A stretch of 64,000 nt of DNA from Isoetes taiwanensis (taxonomy: Eukaryota > Streptophyta > Lycopodiopsida > Isoetales > Isoetaceae): NCBI GenBank assembly GCA_021234155.1, contig JAJEKV010000108.1:2939850-3003849 (forward strand), read 5' to 3'. A program made the translations under genes and the position numbers. How positions within the stretch are numbered: the stretch's first letter is position 1; the number at the start of each line of letters is the position of its first letter. Below the pieces are notes generated by a model. That model saw nothing but the letters and a program-made list of their open reading frames with translations, was not told the origin of the DNA and did no database searches. Shown piece by piece: positions 20,925-31,355 of this stretch.

Positions 20925-23450
20925 TTTTTTTTTGAAGGACGAAAGCCAAAAAGTTTATTAATCAGAGAAAAAGTACAAAATTTACATGTCTCATCTAACT
21001 GTGTAAGCACACAGAGATGCCACAGGAGCACGAGCCTGGAGCACAATGTACTTACTCCAGAATAGGAGACTAATGATAAGCATCAATTGAGATCTGAATC
21101 GGATCGTTCCACCAGATTCTGAGTCAAGGGAAGAACAACACGTAGAAATATCAATATCTTTTTTCTCCTTTGTAATAACAACGTGTGTAGATGAATAAAT
21201 GCCCGAAGATGTGGTGTCTGCGACGCTCCCATATCGACCATAGGAGCCAGCCGGAACCAAGATGAAACGCCCTTTGTTTAGGCCATGGTTGCCATGATAG
21301 GATGCCAAAAGTATGCATCAGCGGAACCAATGTCTTGTTAAACAAACCTTGTAGCGAGGACCACGTGGTTGAACCTCCGACAATCAAAGAGACAATGCTC
21401 AAGAGTCTCAACGTCCGAGAGGCCCGGGCGGGCATCTTTGCCCGATATCACGAGGATCATATCGATGTCGAAAGGCATTAACCCGTTGAGCACCGTGGAT
21501 AACACGCCACCACAGTCACAGGAGACTTTAGGGTGGAGCAACCTATCCCAAAGCCATCGCCATGCCATATGCGACACAAAGTGGGCTGTGGAACATGTAG
21601 GTGCCACCCATCTGCAACCCCCGGGAGGGTTGTGGAGCTAAAAGAAGGCGATACACCGATACGACAAATTGCTTGCCTTTGTGAATATTTTCATGACAGG
21701 TCCATGACCCTTTTCAGGCCACCAACTTGCACTATGAGGGCAAATTTTCTGCGACCTTCTCCCATAGAGATACATCCCAACGAGAGGCAGGAACTTTGCA
21801 CGAAATTCAAACCAAGACAAGATGGGTGACCCTCCTCATACCATGCTTGAATAGAGACAACACACGCAAGAACCCATCGTCTACGGTAAGGGGGGAACTG
21901 AGGCTGCCAATGGAGTCTTGTGAGGGGTCTGGGGCGTGGTGCCCACCACCATGGAGTCTCCAATAGGGTGTGGATAGAGGGCATGGCCGGAAAGATGTCA
22001 CGGTGCCTCCCATGCCCAACAAGCCACGCCAAAAATGGAGAAGCGCTTGGAAACGGTGCGCGAGTCTGAAATAAAACCCAAGGTAGGGGTCGGTTTGATG
22101 ACCTTCTTGCCTAGAGGATCATCTAAAGACCAAAGAGCTTGTCTAAGAAGGCGTGAACCGGGAGAGTCATCCTCACCATTCAGGGAGTCTCAAATGAACT
22201 TTGAATAAGCACTTTGCTCTGCGGTAAGAAGTCCATCATACCCCGGACCACCTGCCCATTTTGGAAGGATGCACCCAAGCCACCTTAACCACCACCTTCC
22301 TCAAAGATTACACCCAAATAAAGTTTCAGAACTATTGCAATGAGCTCACACACTTTGATGCGTGGTGCTAGCGTTAAGGATGCCATATAAACATGGGTAC
22401 TACTAAGGACCTACTTGGCCACCTGTGTCGCGACACGCAGAGACAACTTAGCGGTGGACCACGAACAAGTGCTTCTCAAACCCCTAATGATCTCCCATCC
22501 CATGCAAATCCCATAGTAACATGGATGCCAACTGGAATCCCCAACAACTTGATGGCTTTGTCTATGCGCCAGTAATTTCCATGGATAATGCGTGAACACA
22601 TCTTGGGAGCGGATTATCCAATTTCCAGAAATTTGTACATACGCCACCCCACAAGAACAGGAAAGCCAATGAAAAAATGTCTAAAAGCATTTTGGCAAAG
22701 ACCCGATTCTCATCATTAGCGACTAGGAAGAGGCGTGTCGTCGCATATTGATTGCAAACCTCTTGTGTGCCGTCCTCCATTGCAAGACCATGGAGAGTCC
22801 CCCTGTCGTTGCAATGGTGAATAAGCGTGACAAAGCCCTCTTTTGCAACAATTATGAAAAGCAATGGTGCTAAAGGGCATCCCCGCGAATACCACGTCCG
22901 TGAAAAGGCATGTGATGGCTCACCATGGAACATGGACTGTCGCCCGAAAGAGAGATATGCAGCTTCATAATATCGATGTGAATTGTTCCCCAAATCCGGT
23001 CTTAGCATACAACGGCGCGTGAATTCCCGGTGACAACCGTCATAAGCTTTTGCAAAATCAAGCTTAAAGTATACAAGCTGGAAGGTTTTTGCCTCGTGCC
23101 CAATAAATTCCCCTAAATGGCGGCGGCAACATTATTCAAAATGCACCGTTTTGGAAGAAAAACTGGCCGGGTTGTTGAGATGGACTACAAGATGTCCTTT
23201 ACCGGCTATCTGGGATGACAATAAGGTGATGGGCATGGGCGAAATAGTATGAGGATCCTTGACCTTGGGAATGAGTGAGATGGCACCTGTGTTTAGAATT
23301 CTGTCCAAAGCAGTGGACCGCCGAAAGTCACAGAAAGCATCATACACATCTGGCTCCAGCCATTCCCAATACTCCTGGAAGAACTCAATTGGCAAACCAT
23401 CCAAACCTGGGCATTTGCCTCTTTTCAGTATTTTGATTTTGGGTGGTTAA
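20925..23450 (-). mobile_element. L1-like LINE (RT to zf-RVT), 5'-truncated, decayed
   Basis: The minus strand from 23.45 to 20.92 kb reads in broken frames: DGLPIEFFQEYWEWLEPDVY and ISLIPKVKDP (RT motifs 1-2), LDFAKAYDG (motif A, catalytic Asp), RGCPLAPLLFIIVA (motif B). The YADD box is degraded to a YATT-like form, LFLVANDENRVFAKM follows, then a zf-RVT region and HLGSGWLLWSIWERRR. The 3' end is poly-A, seen as poly-T at 20921-20933. No endonuclease part is present. It belongs to the family at 18.3 kb. Confidence 0.88.
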
Positions 23451-24640
23451 TAAATAGCACTTTGAACTATCCAAATAGGCAAATGTGTTATGTTTATTGA
23501 ATGTCAACATAAAGATTTTGGGGAGGTTGAGTGAGAACTTATTGATTACTCAAACTTACTACTGGTTTCTATGCATGAAGGGCGAATACCAATGCAGTTT
23601 TTAACTCCTGTACAAAGCTGTCATCATCTGTTACATCAATGATCCCATTTTCATTAGTATACCCATTCATTTCTAGTGCTTATATTTATGCGATACAAAT
23701 GCCCTTAAAAATTTTCTTTCTAATATCACATTGCCCAAAGTCTAGACAATCCTTGGTTCTTCAATTGTTTAGAGACCACTTCCAGGCCCAGGCATTAAAC
23801 ACAACCCCTGCGTATTAGCTGCATAGGCAAAAGATGTCTGCATCCTTACAACTAGGATCTGGTAAATCATCATCATAAGTCGTATTTAATTAAAGTGGGA
23901 CTCATTCCATTCCCACTTTTTTTCGGAACCCTGTTATTTTACACAAAAAGGAGCACCCCACCAAAAACCCCTAATTCAAATTTTTGTTCATTCTTCGTGC
24001 ATCCAAGCTTTCTCCCCAGCTTCTTGGATAGCGAAGTCGAGTCCCTGCTTTTGAGGCTTATTTGTCATTCAAAATAAGAGTTTTTCGCGTGAGGGTGAAT
24101 TCCTTTACCAAGACATTTTGGCTCTATTTTCTTAGGTGGTAGACAAGAGATCACAAATTTCAACAAGAATTAAGCAAATTGTTTACTTAATCACCAAAAA
24201 ATACTAGTTTTGAGATACCTTATATTTATAAATGGGCTTATTACAATATATATTACAAGTGGGTGAAGCTACCATAGTGGCCGTGATATCACAATGATTA
24301 CACCTCATCAAACATGAACCACCTAGTGCAAACGGTGCGTGGAGCTCTGGCTCCAAGTCACGAGCAACTTACGGTGACGATAGAAATTTGTATGAGGAGT
24401 TCCTTCATAGGCCACGTGGCTTGTATGTCAAACCGATGTCACCACCCTCTTCTTCGGCATCTTTCTTCAATGAACTGGTCTTTTCATTGCTCCCAAGCAT
24501 GTACTATCCGGTCGAGATAAGGATTGCAAAAGACAAAATCAAGTTAGTCAAGTGATGCTACAGCAAAAAAATAAAATAAAACATAGTTCTTAGGGCCATT
24601 TTTGAAAATACAGTTCGAGCCTTTCTCACTCGCGAGTCGA
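23451..24640. other. Non-coding stretch, nothing recognised
   Basis: AT-rich, no domain-bearing frame. The 16-base stretch atttaattaaagtggg at ~23883 is the inverted counterpart of cccactttaattaaat at ~27942; see findings. Confidence 0.4.
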
Positions 24641-24795
24641 GCCTTTCTCGACTTTTAGAGTCGCGAGAAAAGGCGTACCAAAGCAAAAACGCAATTTTAG
24701 GGGTCGGGAGTCGAAAAGGCCTTTCGACTCAAGTTTTAGTCGAGAAAAGAAAGGCAGCAAAGCTTAAAACACAAAGCAGGTTTTCGAGGGAGTCG
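24625..24795. repeat. Cluster of palindromes on gtcgag/ctcgac
   Basis: Several interleaved inverted repeats occur: gagcctttctcgac-type arms against gtcgcgagaaaaggc, and gtcgaaaaggcctttcgac, itself an almost perfect palindrome near 24710-24730. The segment can form multiple hairpins. It lies directly beside SINE-like copy C. Confidence 0.7.
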
Positions 24796-24912
24796 AATAG
24801 AATAGTTTTTTAACGCCCACGAGACCAATAGGTCATGGGACCCATAAAATGGCTAGTACAATCATTACTACTAGGATTAAAAACCCAGGTTTTTAAGGGA
24901 AAACCTTTGCAA
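24795..24912 (-). mobile_element. SINE-like pentamer-tailed repeat, copy C
   Basis: The antisense copy begins with gaatagaatag (24795-24805), then cgagaccaataggtcatggg, then ctaggattaaaaacccagg with its hairpin partner aagggaaaacc. It is the copy most similar to E at 54.6 kb. Confidence 0.65.
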
Positions 24913-25324
24913 TGAATGATGATACTAGACAAGCTTTAATGACTACCGAGGGCTCAGTAATTGCGATGTTTATCTAGAACCCCAATGTATAATGCCAAGT
25001 CATGCAATGATGGTGCTAACGAGAAGTTTAGAAGCGTGGAATGGAATGCTAAGGTCTTGATTCTGACTATCTCAAAAGCGGGGCAACCTCGAAAGTATGG
25101 CTTTCATCTTCAATAACTCAAAGGCAACAGTAATAACTCGCTTCGCAAGTTTAGGCCGCTTTCTACCTGCCTCAACTGTCGCTTGTCGGGACCCCGCGAA
25201 TTGATGCAATAGCTACAAGCTTGTAAAGAAAAGGCAATTTCAAGGGCCAGAGATTATTTTTGCGGAGCATCATTTTATCTATCTATCCATCTAATTTTCC
25301 ACCATAGTTTATTATTCTATCACA

Positions 25325-25525
25325 CATTAGTACTTTATACTACCACAATTAGCACACAATTAGCACACAATTAGTACTTTATACTACCACAATTAGTATT
25401 AGCACACATTAGCATTTTTATACATTAGTACACATTAGTATTAGCACACATTAGTTTTAGCACACATTAGTATTAGCACACATTTAATGTGTGCTAATTA
25501 GCACACATTTAATGTGTGTTAAATT
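25325..25525. repeat. AT-rich repeats of attagcacacatt with a terminal palindrome
   Basis: More than ten variants of (t)attagcacacatt/tagtactttatac occur in direct orientation. They end in tagcacacatttaatgtgtgc and a second inverted copy, which together form a hairpin of ~20-base arms. Low complexity, no gene. Confidence 0.75.
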
Positions 25526-25598
25526 TTTCCCTTAGAATAAGAATATATGCCTAGAAAACATGCACCATGGCAACATAATGTTTAAGGTGTGAACATAG

Positions 25599-25839
25599 TA
25601 GGCACGGCCCCATGTGCCATTTTATTACCCCCCTCCATATACGCTTCCCTATACACGGAGGGGAGGGGGGCTCCAAAAAGAGGAGAGCACCTCTAAAAAA
25701 TGTCAAGGAAATGGAAAGGGAGGGGGCAAAAAAAAGGGTACGAAAATGTGACCTCCACATTAAAGTGGGGCGCTCCACCCCCTAACTTTGAAAAAGGGGG
25801 AGAGTGTACCTCAAAAAAAGGGTCATGTGGCCGTGCCTA
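25599..25839. mobile_element. MITE (241 bp) with ATAG target duplication
   Basis: Left TIR taggcacggccccatgtg (25599-25616) and right TIR gtcatgtggccgtgccta (25822-25839) pair over ~16 bases with one mismatch. ATAG at 25595-25598 and 25840-25843 forms a 4-base direct repeat. The interior is G/C-rich with further self-complementary runs (ggggaggggggctcc / gcgctccacccc). No coding capacity. Confidence 0.7.
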
Positions 25840-25946
25840 ATAGCACACACATAAAAAGAGAAAATGGGGACACGTCAAAATGTAATCCTATATTATTAGC
25901 ATTTATTTTACACTTTCTTTTTAACGTATTATTTTACCCCTTTTTT

Positions 25947-26188
25947 CTAATACCCCGCTTTTTTCCAAATTCCATGGTTGAATTTTAAAATTTGGTACAT
26001 ACCTTTGAGACGAAGATCCTTTGTACCACTAGGACTCTTTGTTTCCTGAAGAAGCTCCATAGCCATAGCTTCCACCGGAGTTGACCAAGAACCAAAAGCT
26101 TCACTGCTGTAAATAAGCCACACCGCAGATTCGTGCTTGGATTTCGCAATACGAGAGCCCAAGCAGCCCTGCTTGCACAATCAATCAT
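25947..26188 (-). pseudogene. Possible RNase H-like fragment, uncertain
   Basis: A minus-strand frame reads GCLGSRIAKSKHESAVWLIY, SSEAFGSWSTPVEAMAMELL. Its cadence resembles the RNase H fold of plant LINEs or hAT-neighbouring genes, in which STPVEAEAMA precedes the second acidic residue. No full acidic triad is visible and the frame is short. An intron-like gcaatgattg boundary may precede it. I cannot name it securely. Confidence 0.3.
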
Positions 26189-26199
26189 TGCCTTTTTTG

Positions 26200-27420
26200 C
26201 TTTATTATCCTGATTTTGTCTTCACCTTTAAACCGGTGCCCTTATCCCCCGACTTTTGTTTGATCCAAACCGACCGATTAAACCCGGTGCTTCATTCCTT
26301 CTAATGGAGAGTCCCTTCTCGCTTTCCTTGAAAATCGGGCGGAAGGAAAGAATCGAGCGATTTTTCCCTAAAGAACCGCTTTTGCCCTTATCCAAGGAAA
26401 TGAACACGCCAACCCTCCATCTACACCGATCGATTAAACCGCTTTGCCATAGCCAACGATTTTATGGAGAGTCCGCCATATAACGTAATCCATGGCGGTT
26501 CCTTTTTGAAAATCAGATCTCGGAAAGAATTTTCTCGATTGATGTTGCTTTGAAGGAACCGCTTCCTGCTATTCAAAGAACGTGAACTCTATGAAATGAA
26601 CAAATCCCCGCTTCAAAGATTTTGGGGAAATGTGGGCTCTCATTCCTCGAGCGCTTTAATTGATCCGATCCCGGCCGCTTGAGCTGCTAACGGAGGACAT
26701 AATGGTATTGCAAAGACATGCCATGAGCGTAGTGCCGGCGAGAAAATTTGCCGCCATGGCCATAGCCGATCCCGGTAAGCCTCCTATCAAATGCTTTTGG
26801 TAGCACCACATAATGATTCCACTTTGTTTTTCAAGACACATTTTCCAACAACAACCAACAACGCAATAATAGGCCATTAAAGGGCACCATGACTTTTGTT
26901 ATATGGCGCCACACTTCTTCAACCCATTGATGGCGACTTTCAAAGATTTTGGGGAAATCTATTCTTTGTAGAATTTCTCCGTCCGACAATTTATGGTCTT
27001 CGACTTTGAAGGTTCAATATTATTGCAGAGTGCACTACAAGTAACCGCATCGAATCACACTAGAAGCGGCCGGGAATCCGAGGTTGAGGGGTTTGCAAGC
27101 TCTTTTGCTTTCCCAACCGCTTTTACCTCTCAATCCCACATATAGAAGAATGAGGAACTGAAGCGCTTTGTTTGTACAAGCCTTTTATAAATGCCGCAGC
27201 TTTTCTTCCCGCTTATTGCCGTTTATCTCATGTTGAATGTCACCGCGCTAGCGCAGAGTCAATCCCGCCAAGAGGGACAAATCCCGCCAAGTGGGTATGG
27301 TACCACCTAATCCTACTCAAGTCGGTATGGTTCCCAATGAATCGCCCTCTTGTGAATGGCTTTTCTCAACTCCCAAAATTTCATCATGAGGCGCAGTAAA
27401 AAATTAGATTGTAATTATAT
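26200..27420. other. Non-coding, locally repetitive, scrambled-looking
   Basis: Diverged direct repeats occur: cgattaaacc..ccgctt, aatggagagtc, and caaagattttggggaaat at both 26617 and 26940. No coherent frame. CAG and CTG trinucleotides look sparse while CCG/CGC appear often, similar to the pattern of differences in duplication copy 1. Confidence 0.4.
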
Positions 27421-27532
27421 TTGATTAAAAAAAATTTCATTGTAATTATTAATACTTATATATTTATTTAATAATAATAATAATAATTATTTTTTTATTC
27501 TATTTTATTTTTTATTTTGAGGAGGTGGGGAA

Positions 27533-27805
27533 GACCCTTGCCCCCCTTGCCCCTTCTCCTCCTTTGCACCTTTTGCTCTTCTCTACCCCTCCCTCCCCCC
27601 ATCCCTTCTTCCCTCCCCCTTTCCCTCCCCTCCCCCCTCCCTTTCCCTCCCCCTTCTTCCAACATATCCCTCCCCTGCCCTCCTTTGCCCCTCGCCTCTT
27701 CTTCCAACTTAGCCCCTTCCCCCTCTTCAACACCTCGCAGGGGCCCCTCCCCCTTCTTCTCCTCCTACCCTTCTCCTTATCAAGGTGTGCCCTCTCTCCC
27801 TCCCC
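27533..27805. repeat. Long homopyrimidine tract (C/T-rich, ~270 bp)
   Basis: The plus strand is almost wholly C and T, with runs such as ccctcccccctccctttccc. The overlapping open frames on both strands are composition artefacts (Pro/Ser/Leu and Gly/Arg/Glu only). Mirror-like segments could form triplex DNA. Confidence 0.9.
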
Positions 27806-27959
27806 TCATTTGATTCTCTTTAGTATTAGTCTGAATTCTCTTTGTGTGTGATGTGTAATTCTATTCAAGCATTCAATTCAGAATTTTTTTTTCAAGAGAT
27901 GAGTCCCATTTTCAGTCCGAGTCCCAAAATTCAAGATTTGACCCACTTTAATTAAATGT

Positions 27960-28690
27960 GACTTTTATCTACAAAAAGCTTTTTCCTTGTTTCAGTTTCC
28001 GATGACCTTGTTTGAGGTTTCGCCTTTTCTTGACAGGTGACAGATATATCCGCACGATCTACCTCTCCAGCTCCAAAGTCACCCTTCTTCTCAACCTCTG
28101 TCCCGATTTCATCAGGGCCCATTACATGATCACAAAGGAAGTTCAAAATTAAGAGTTTACTGCTGGCTTCTAACTTGTAATATTCATTCTTTCCAACACC
28201 TAATTTCGAAAGCTTCTGATCAAACTCCTTGCTGAACCCATAATTCAGCAAATACCAATCAAATAAACGGGCCAAGTGATAACATCAAGCATGTTCCAGT
28301 CACGTTGCCTGAAAATACAGATGAGCGTTCCCCATTTTTAAATTAAAATGATGATTTGTGACAAAATATGTTTGTTAGTAGAACCCAAAAGTAACAACAC
28401 AGTAAAACCAAATTTAAAGTAGAAGAAAGAGGAGAGGGGAGGGAGGGAAAGTCTTTTACTTGTATATGTGGGAGCCGTCTCGCTTACACCACGATATATG
28501 TCGATAAAGAATTTGCAACAAGCTCAAGTGCAAATTGTCAATTAGTGGATTTGCCTCCTTCGTGGCCAAGCAAGAGATAAAATCTTCAAGGCCAAAAGGG
28601 CTTAAGAAAAGCCTTAACCAATGATCTCTAAATGTATAAACTCCAAAGAGATCGCCAACAACAAAGCTTCTTAAATTTCAAAGTTCTGTG
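27960..28690 (-). pseudogene. DDT-domain (PTM/WHIM-like) gene fragment
   Basis: One exon (about 28680-28455) encodes SLVKAFLKPFGLEDFISCLA, KEANPLIDNLHLSLLQILYR, the N-terminal helices of a DDT domain. The next (about 28305-27965) follows an acceptor and encodes RDWNMLDVITWPVYL, then after a one-base shift DWYLLNYGF and YYKLEASSKLLILNFLCD with an acidic DEIGTEVEKK tail. DDT/WHIM proteins bind chromatin remodellers or modified histones in the nucleus; PTM-type proteins also have PHD fingers, not seen here. The frameshift and absence of the rest mark a fragment captured within the 9.7 kb insertion. Confidence 0.6.
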
Positions 28691-29907
28691 GAGGTGGTAA
28701 TGGTTGTAAAGGAGGAAGTGCAATAAAATGTGCATGCACAGACCCCTCCACCGCCCTGTCCATAACCCTAGACTTATCTTTGCACTCGCCTTTGTTAGCC
28801 CTGTCAATGCTACTTGTTAGCCCTCTCCAGTATATCAATGGAGCAGAAATAAAAAAGAACCTGCCCCGTTGATGTAGTAGTGCTTCCCCTGATGATCAAA
28901 TCACAGAATACACAAAGATTGCTCCAATAACGTTTCTTGCATGGAGAAAACATGATAAGATAATCAGTAATGGCATTTTCTCCCATTATAAGGACTTGGC
29001 TCTGACAAAGGTGTGTCCCTGCGCAAGCTCTTCTGCCTTTTAAGATTCTATCTAGCAAACCCAGAAAATAAGCAGTAAGTACTCATTTAGCAAATAAATT
29101 AGATCCATATGTTTTGTGAAAGACTAAATCTGAGAATAGATCAAAAGAACCTGAATATTATGGATCTTCCATTTGCTTGGCGGCTGTACAATCCCCTAGA
29201 TTTTCACTTTGGAACTCTGACCCAGAATCTGCAAATGTTACCTTATTTAGATGTACACCTTTTCCTATACCTTGGATGTTTCATGCCCATCCAAACCATC
29301 TGCTACAAAGTTACAAATAGTACTGCAACAACCTCCACGCATTTTGTAAGGGAACTGCAACATCTTCCAAGCATTTTTGCGTCGGATATCTGCTCTACCA
29401 ACGATCGGCCAACCTTGGCAAATTTGAAAATCTCTATATGTGGAAGATGGCTTCCACAATAGCCGAGACATTTTGAAGGGTTAAGCCGGATTTGAGGCTA
29501 CCGGATTTGGGGTTGTTGGCCGAGCTCATTGAAGAATGAATACTGAACAAAAAGTAATAGAACAAAAACGTACCTTATAACCCTCCAAAATCCCTGAACG
29601 AACGAAATAAAGAGAGATTTGGGTTATATAGCATCCAGTAAAACAGATCCTATTGCCACCTGGAGCTTAAAAACCTCAGATCTGACCATGCCGGGACGCG
29701 CGTTCAAGTAGATAAGCATTGCTGCGAAAGACAAATTCACCATCGCCAGATGTGTGGATCGACTTAGACAGGAACGGATTGACATCGCCAGTTGTCTCCG
29801 TCTCGATGAGTTTTCTTTCAATTTTTTTTTTATCGACACCCTATTTTTTCCCCACTCGGGAATCTAGAGCATCGAATCTTGGTGTGAATAAATTATATAA
29901 GAGTAGA
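28691..29907 (-). other. Upstream part of the DDT fragment; promoter-like sequence
   Basis: On the minus strand a TATATAACCC box near 29628, a short leader and a gtacgt donor near 29575 look like the start of a plant gene with a leader intron. An ATG near 29525 opens MSSANNPKSGSLKSGLTLQ but meets a stop within ~30 codons. I cannot tie these exons to the DDT domain by homology. The orientation and spacing suggest one captured gene 5' region. Confidence 0.35.
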
Positions 29908-30017
29908 TAATGTTTAATGGCTAAAAGTTGTGTTGATATTTGAATGAAGGAAGAAGATTGATTCAATATTTCTTCTTGAAGTGGTTAAGTTGTGTTAACA
30001 AGTGTTTAAATTTCTCA
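29908..30017 (+). repeat. 5' LTR, second part (110 bp)
   Basis: Matches 38197-38306 of the 3' LTR (taatgtttaatggctaaaag to tttctca). Directly followed by the primer-binding site. Confidence 0.95.
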
Positions 30018-30019
30018 TC

Positions 30020-30031
30020 TGGTATCAGAGC
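30020..30031 (+). other. Primer-binding site for tRNA-iMet
   Basis: TGGTATCAGAGC, complementary to the 3' end of plant initiator-Met tRNA, lies two bases past the LTR end, as in most plant copia elements. Confidence 0.95.
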
Positions 30032-30052
30032 ACAGGTGATTGATTGCAAGAA

Positions 30053-30894
30053 ATGTCAAGTCGATTTGGTGCAGGCCTTTTGGCTACTGTTGAAGTTTAT
30101 AAAGGGGGGCCTGGGTTCCAGATTTGGAAAGATGCTGTGAAGCATGTATTAGAGGTTGAAGACTTATGGGATCTTGTTGATCCTACTGTTGTTGTCACTG
30201 ATGCAGGTGTTGCTAGCCCTGCTGCAAGTACAAGTGCTACTGTTGCTGCAAAAGGACAAGAAGGAGAGGGAGATGCCAGTAGTGCTGAAGATGTTACTTC
30301 TACTGAGAGCAGTGGAGCAAAGGCTCGTTCCAGCTTGGCCAAAATTAAAGAGGCTCAAGGGATCATTGCTTGTAAGGTTAGTCCTACAATTAGGCTAAAG
30401 TTAAGAAACAAGAGCCCTAGGGAAATGTGGATGTTTATGCTCAAGCATTATGAAGAAAAGACTTCTTCCCAAATAGATTTATTGGATAAAGAATTAAGGA
30501 ACTTAAGCTGCATGAAGAGGATGATGTGTTAGACTTTTTTAATAAGTTTGATAACATAATAGCTGACCTAGAAGGAGCTGGAGTAGAATTGTCTGAAAGG
30601 TACCAGGTGTTAGCTATTGCAAGGGTTGTTATGGACAATGAACAATTGGGATTGTTCATTAGAAATGTTGCCAAAAATAGAGATGAGGCTGAAACTATCA
30701 TTAGGACTGAGATTGAACAAAAAAAGGTAACTAAAGGTGTTGAAGAAGAAACTGAAATTTTATATGCTGGTAGTAAAAGACAAGACAAACTCACTTGTTA
30801 TTACTGTCATGAATCTGGTCACATCAAAAGCAATTGTCCAAAGCTTAAGAAAAATGAGTTCTTTTGCTACACTTGTGGTGGTCAAGGGCATTAG
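30053..30894 (+). pseudogene. copia gag (UBN2-type capsid plus zinc knuckles), broken
   Basis: Starts MSSRFGAGLLATVEVYKGG shortly after the primer site. A low-complexity Ala/Thr/Ser stretch interrupts the capsid near 30190-30310. A one-base deletion near 30505 shifts the frame, which resumes as HEEDDVLDFFNKFD. The first zinc knuckle is CYYCHESGHIKSNC. The second begins CYTCGGQGH and is cut by a TAG at 30892 where Trp is expected. It would package element RNA. It is non-functional as read. Confidence 0.9.
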
Positions 30895-31355
30895 GAAGAG
30901 GTACGTCTAGTAGGGGAAGAAATGTTGCAAGGGGTCGAGGAGGAGGAAGGAGATCTGGAGGAGCATTTATAACTCAAGAGCATGAAGAAGGATCAAAAAC
31001 TATAGATGAAGATGAGGTAAATTTGTTAAATTCAGTTCTTGACGGTAAAGCAAATACTAACAAATTATCTCATGCTCTTGTAGTTGATAGTGGAGCTGAA
31101 AGATCAGTAGTCCACTCTGCTGAAATGCTTAAGGATTTAGAACAAGGAGAATCTAGGAGTGTTCAAGTAGGAAATGGAGCCTTGCAAAGGATTGAAGGAA
31201 GAGGATTGCTACAGTTATGGGATATGCAAGGAAATTTAGTGGATATTAAAAATGTTTTGTGTGTGCCTGGAATTATCAAAAACTTAATTTCTGTTAGCCA
31301 GTTGGTTGACTTGGGATACAGAGTTGTGTTTGATGATACTGGATGTAATATTTGA
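30895..31355 (+). pseudogene. copia protease region
   Basis: The aspartic protease motif is VVDSGAERSVVH (DSGA), followed by the VPGIIKNLISVSQLVDLG flap/C-terminal segment typical of copia. A TGA at 31353 separates it from the integrase frame. It would process the polyprotein; here it is part of a broken reading frame. Confidence 0.9.

Larger units (their letters stand above)
20207..29907. mobile_element. 9.7 kb composite insertion in the copia 5' LTR
   Basis: Bounded by exact LTR sequence on both sides, so its limits are known to within one or two bases. The left edge (CTACAAGAAATTTATCGCGG) resembles the CACTA-superfamily terminus CACTACAAGAAA, but the right edge lacks the matching inverted end. 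On the reverse strand it begins TC and sits between A and T without duplication, as Helitrons do, but a CTRR end is not seen. It contains an L1-like LINE, a DDT-domain gene fragment, a MITE and low-complexity DNA. Class unresolved. Confidence 0.8.

Noticed and set aside
27495-27851. Four overlapping open frames on both strands
   Set aside because: All arise from the C/T-only composition; amino-acid content is Pro/Ser/Leu or Gly/Arg/Glu only.
30156-30398. Leu-rich open frame inside gag
   Set aside because: Shadow of the Ala/Thr/Ser low-complexity part of gag in another frame.
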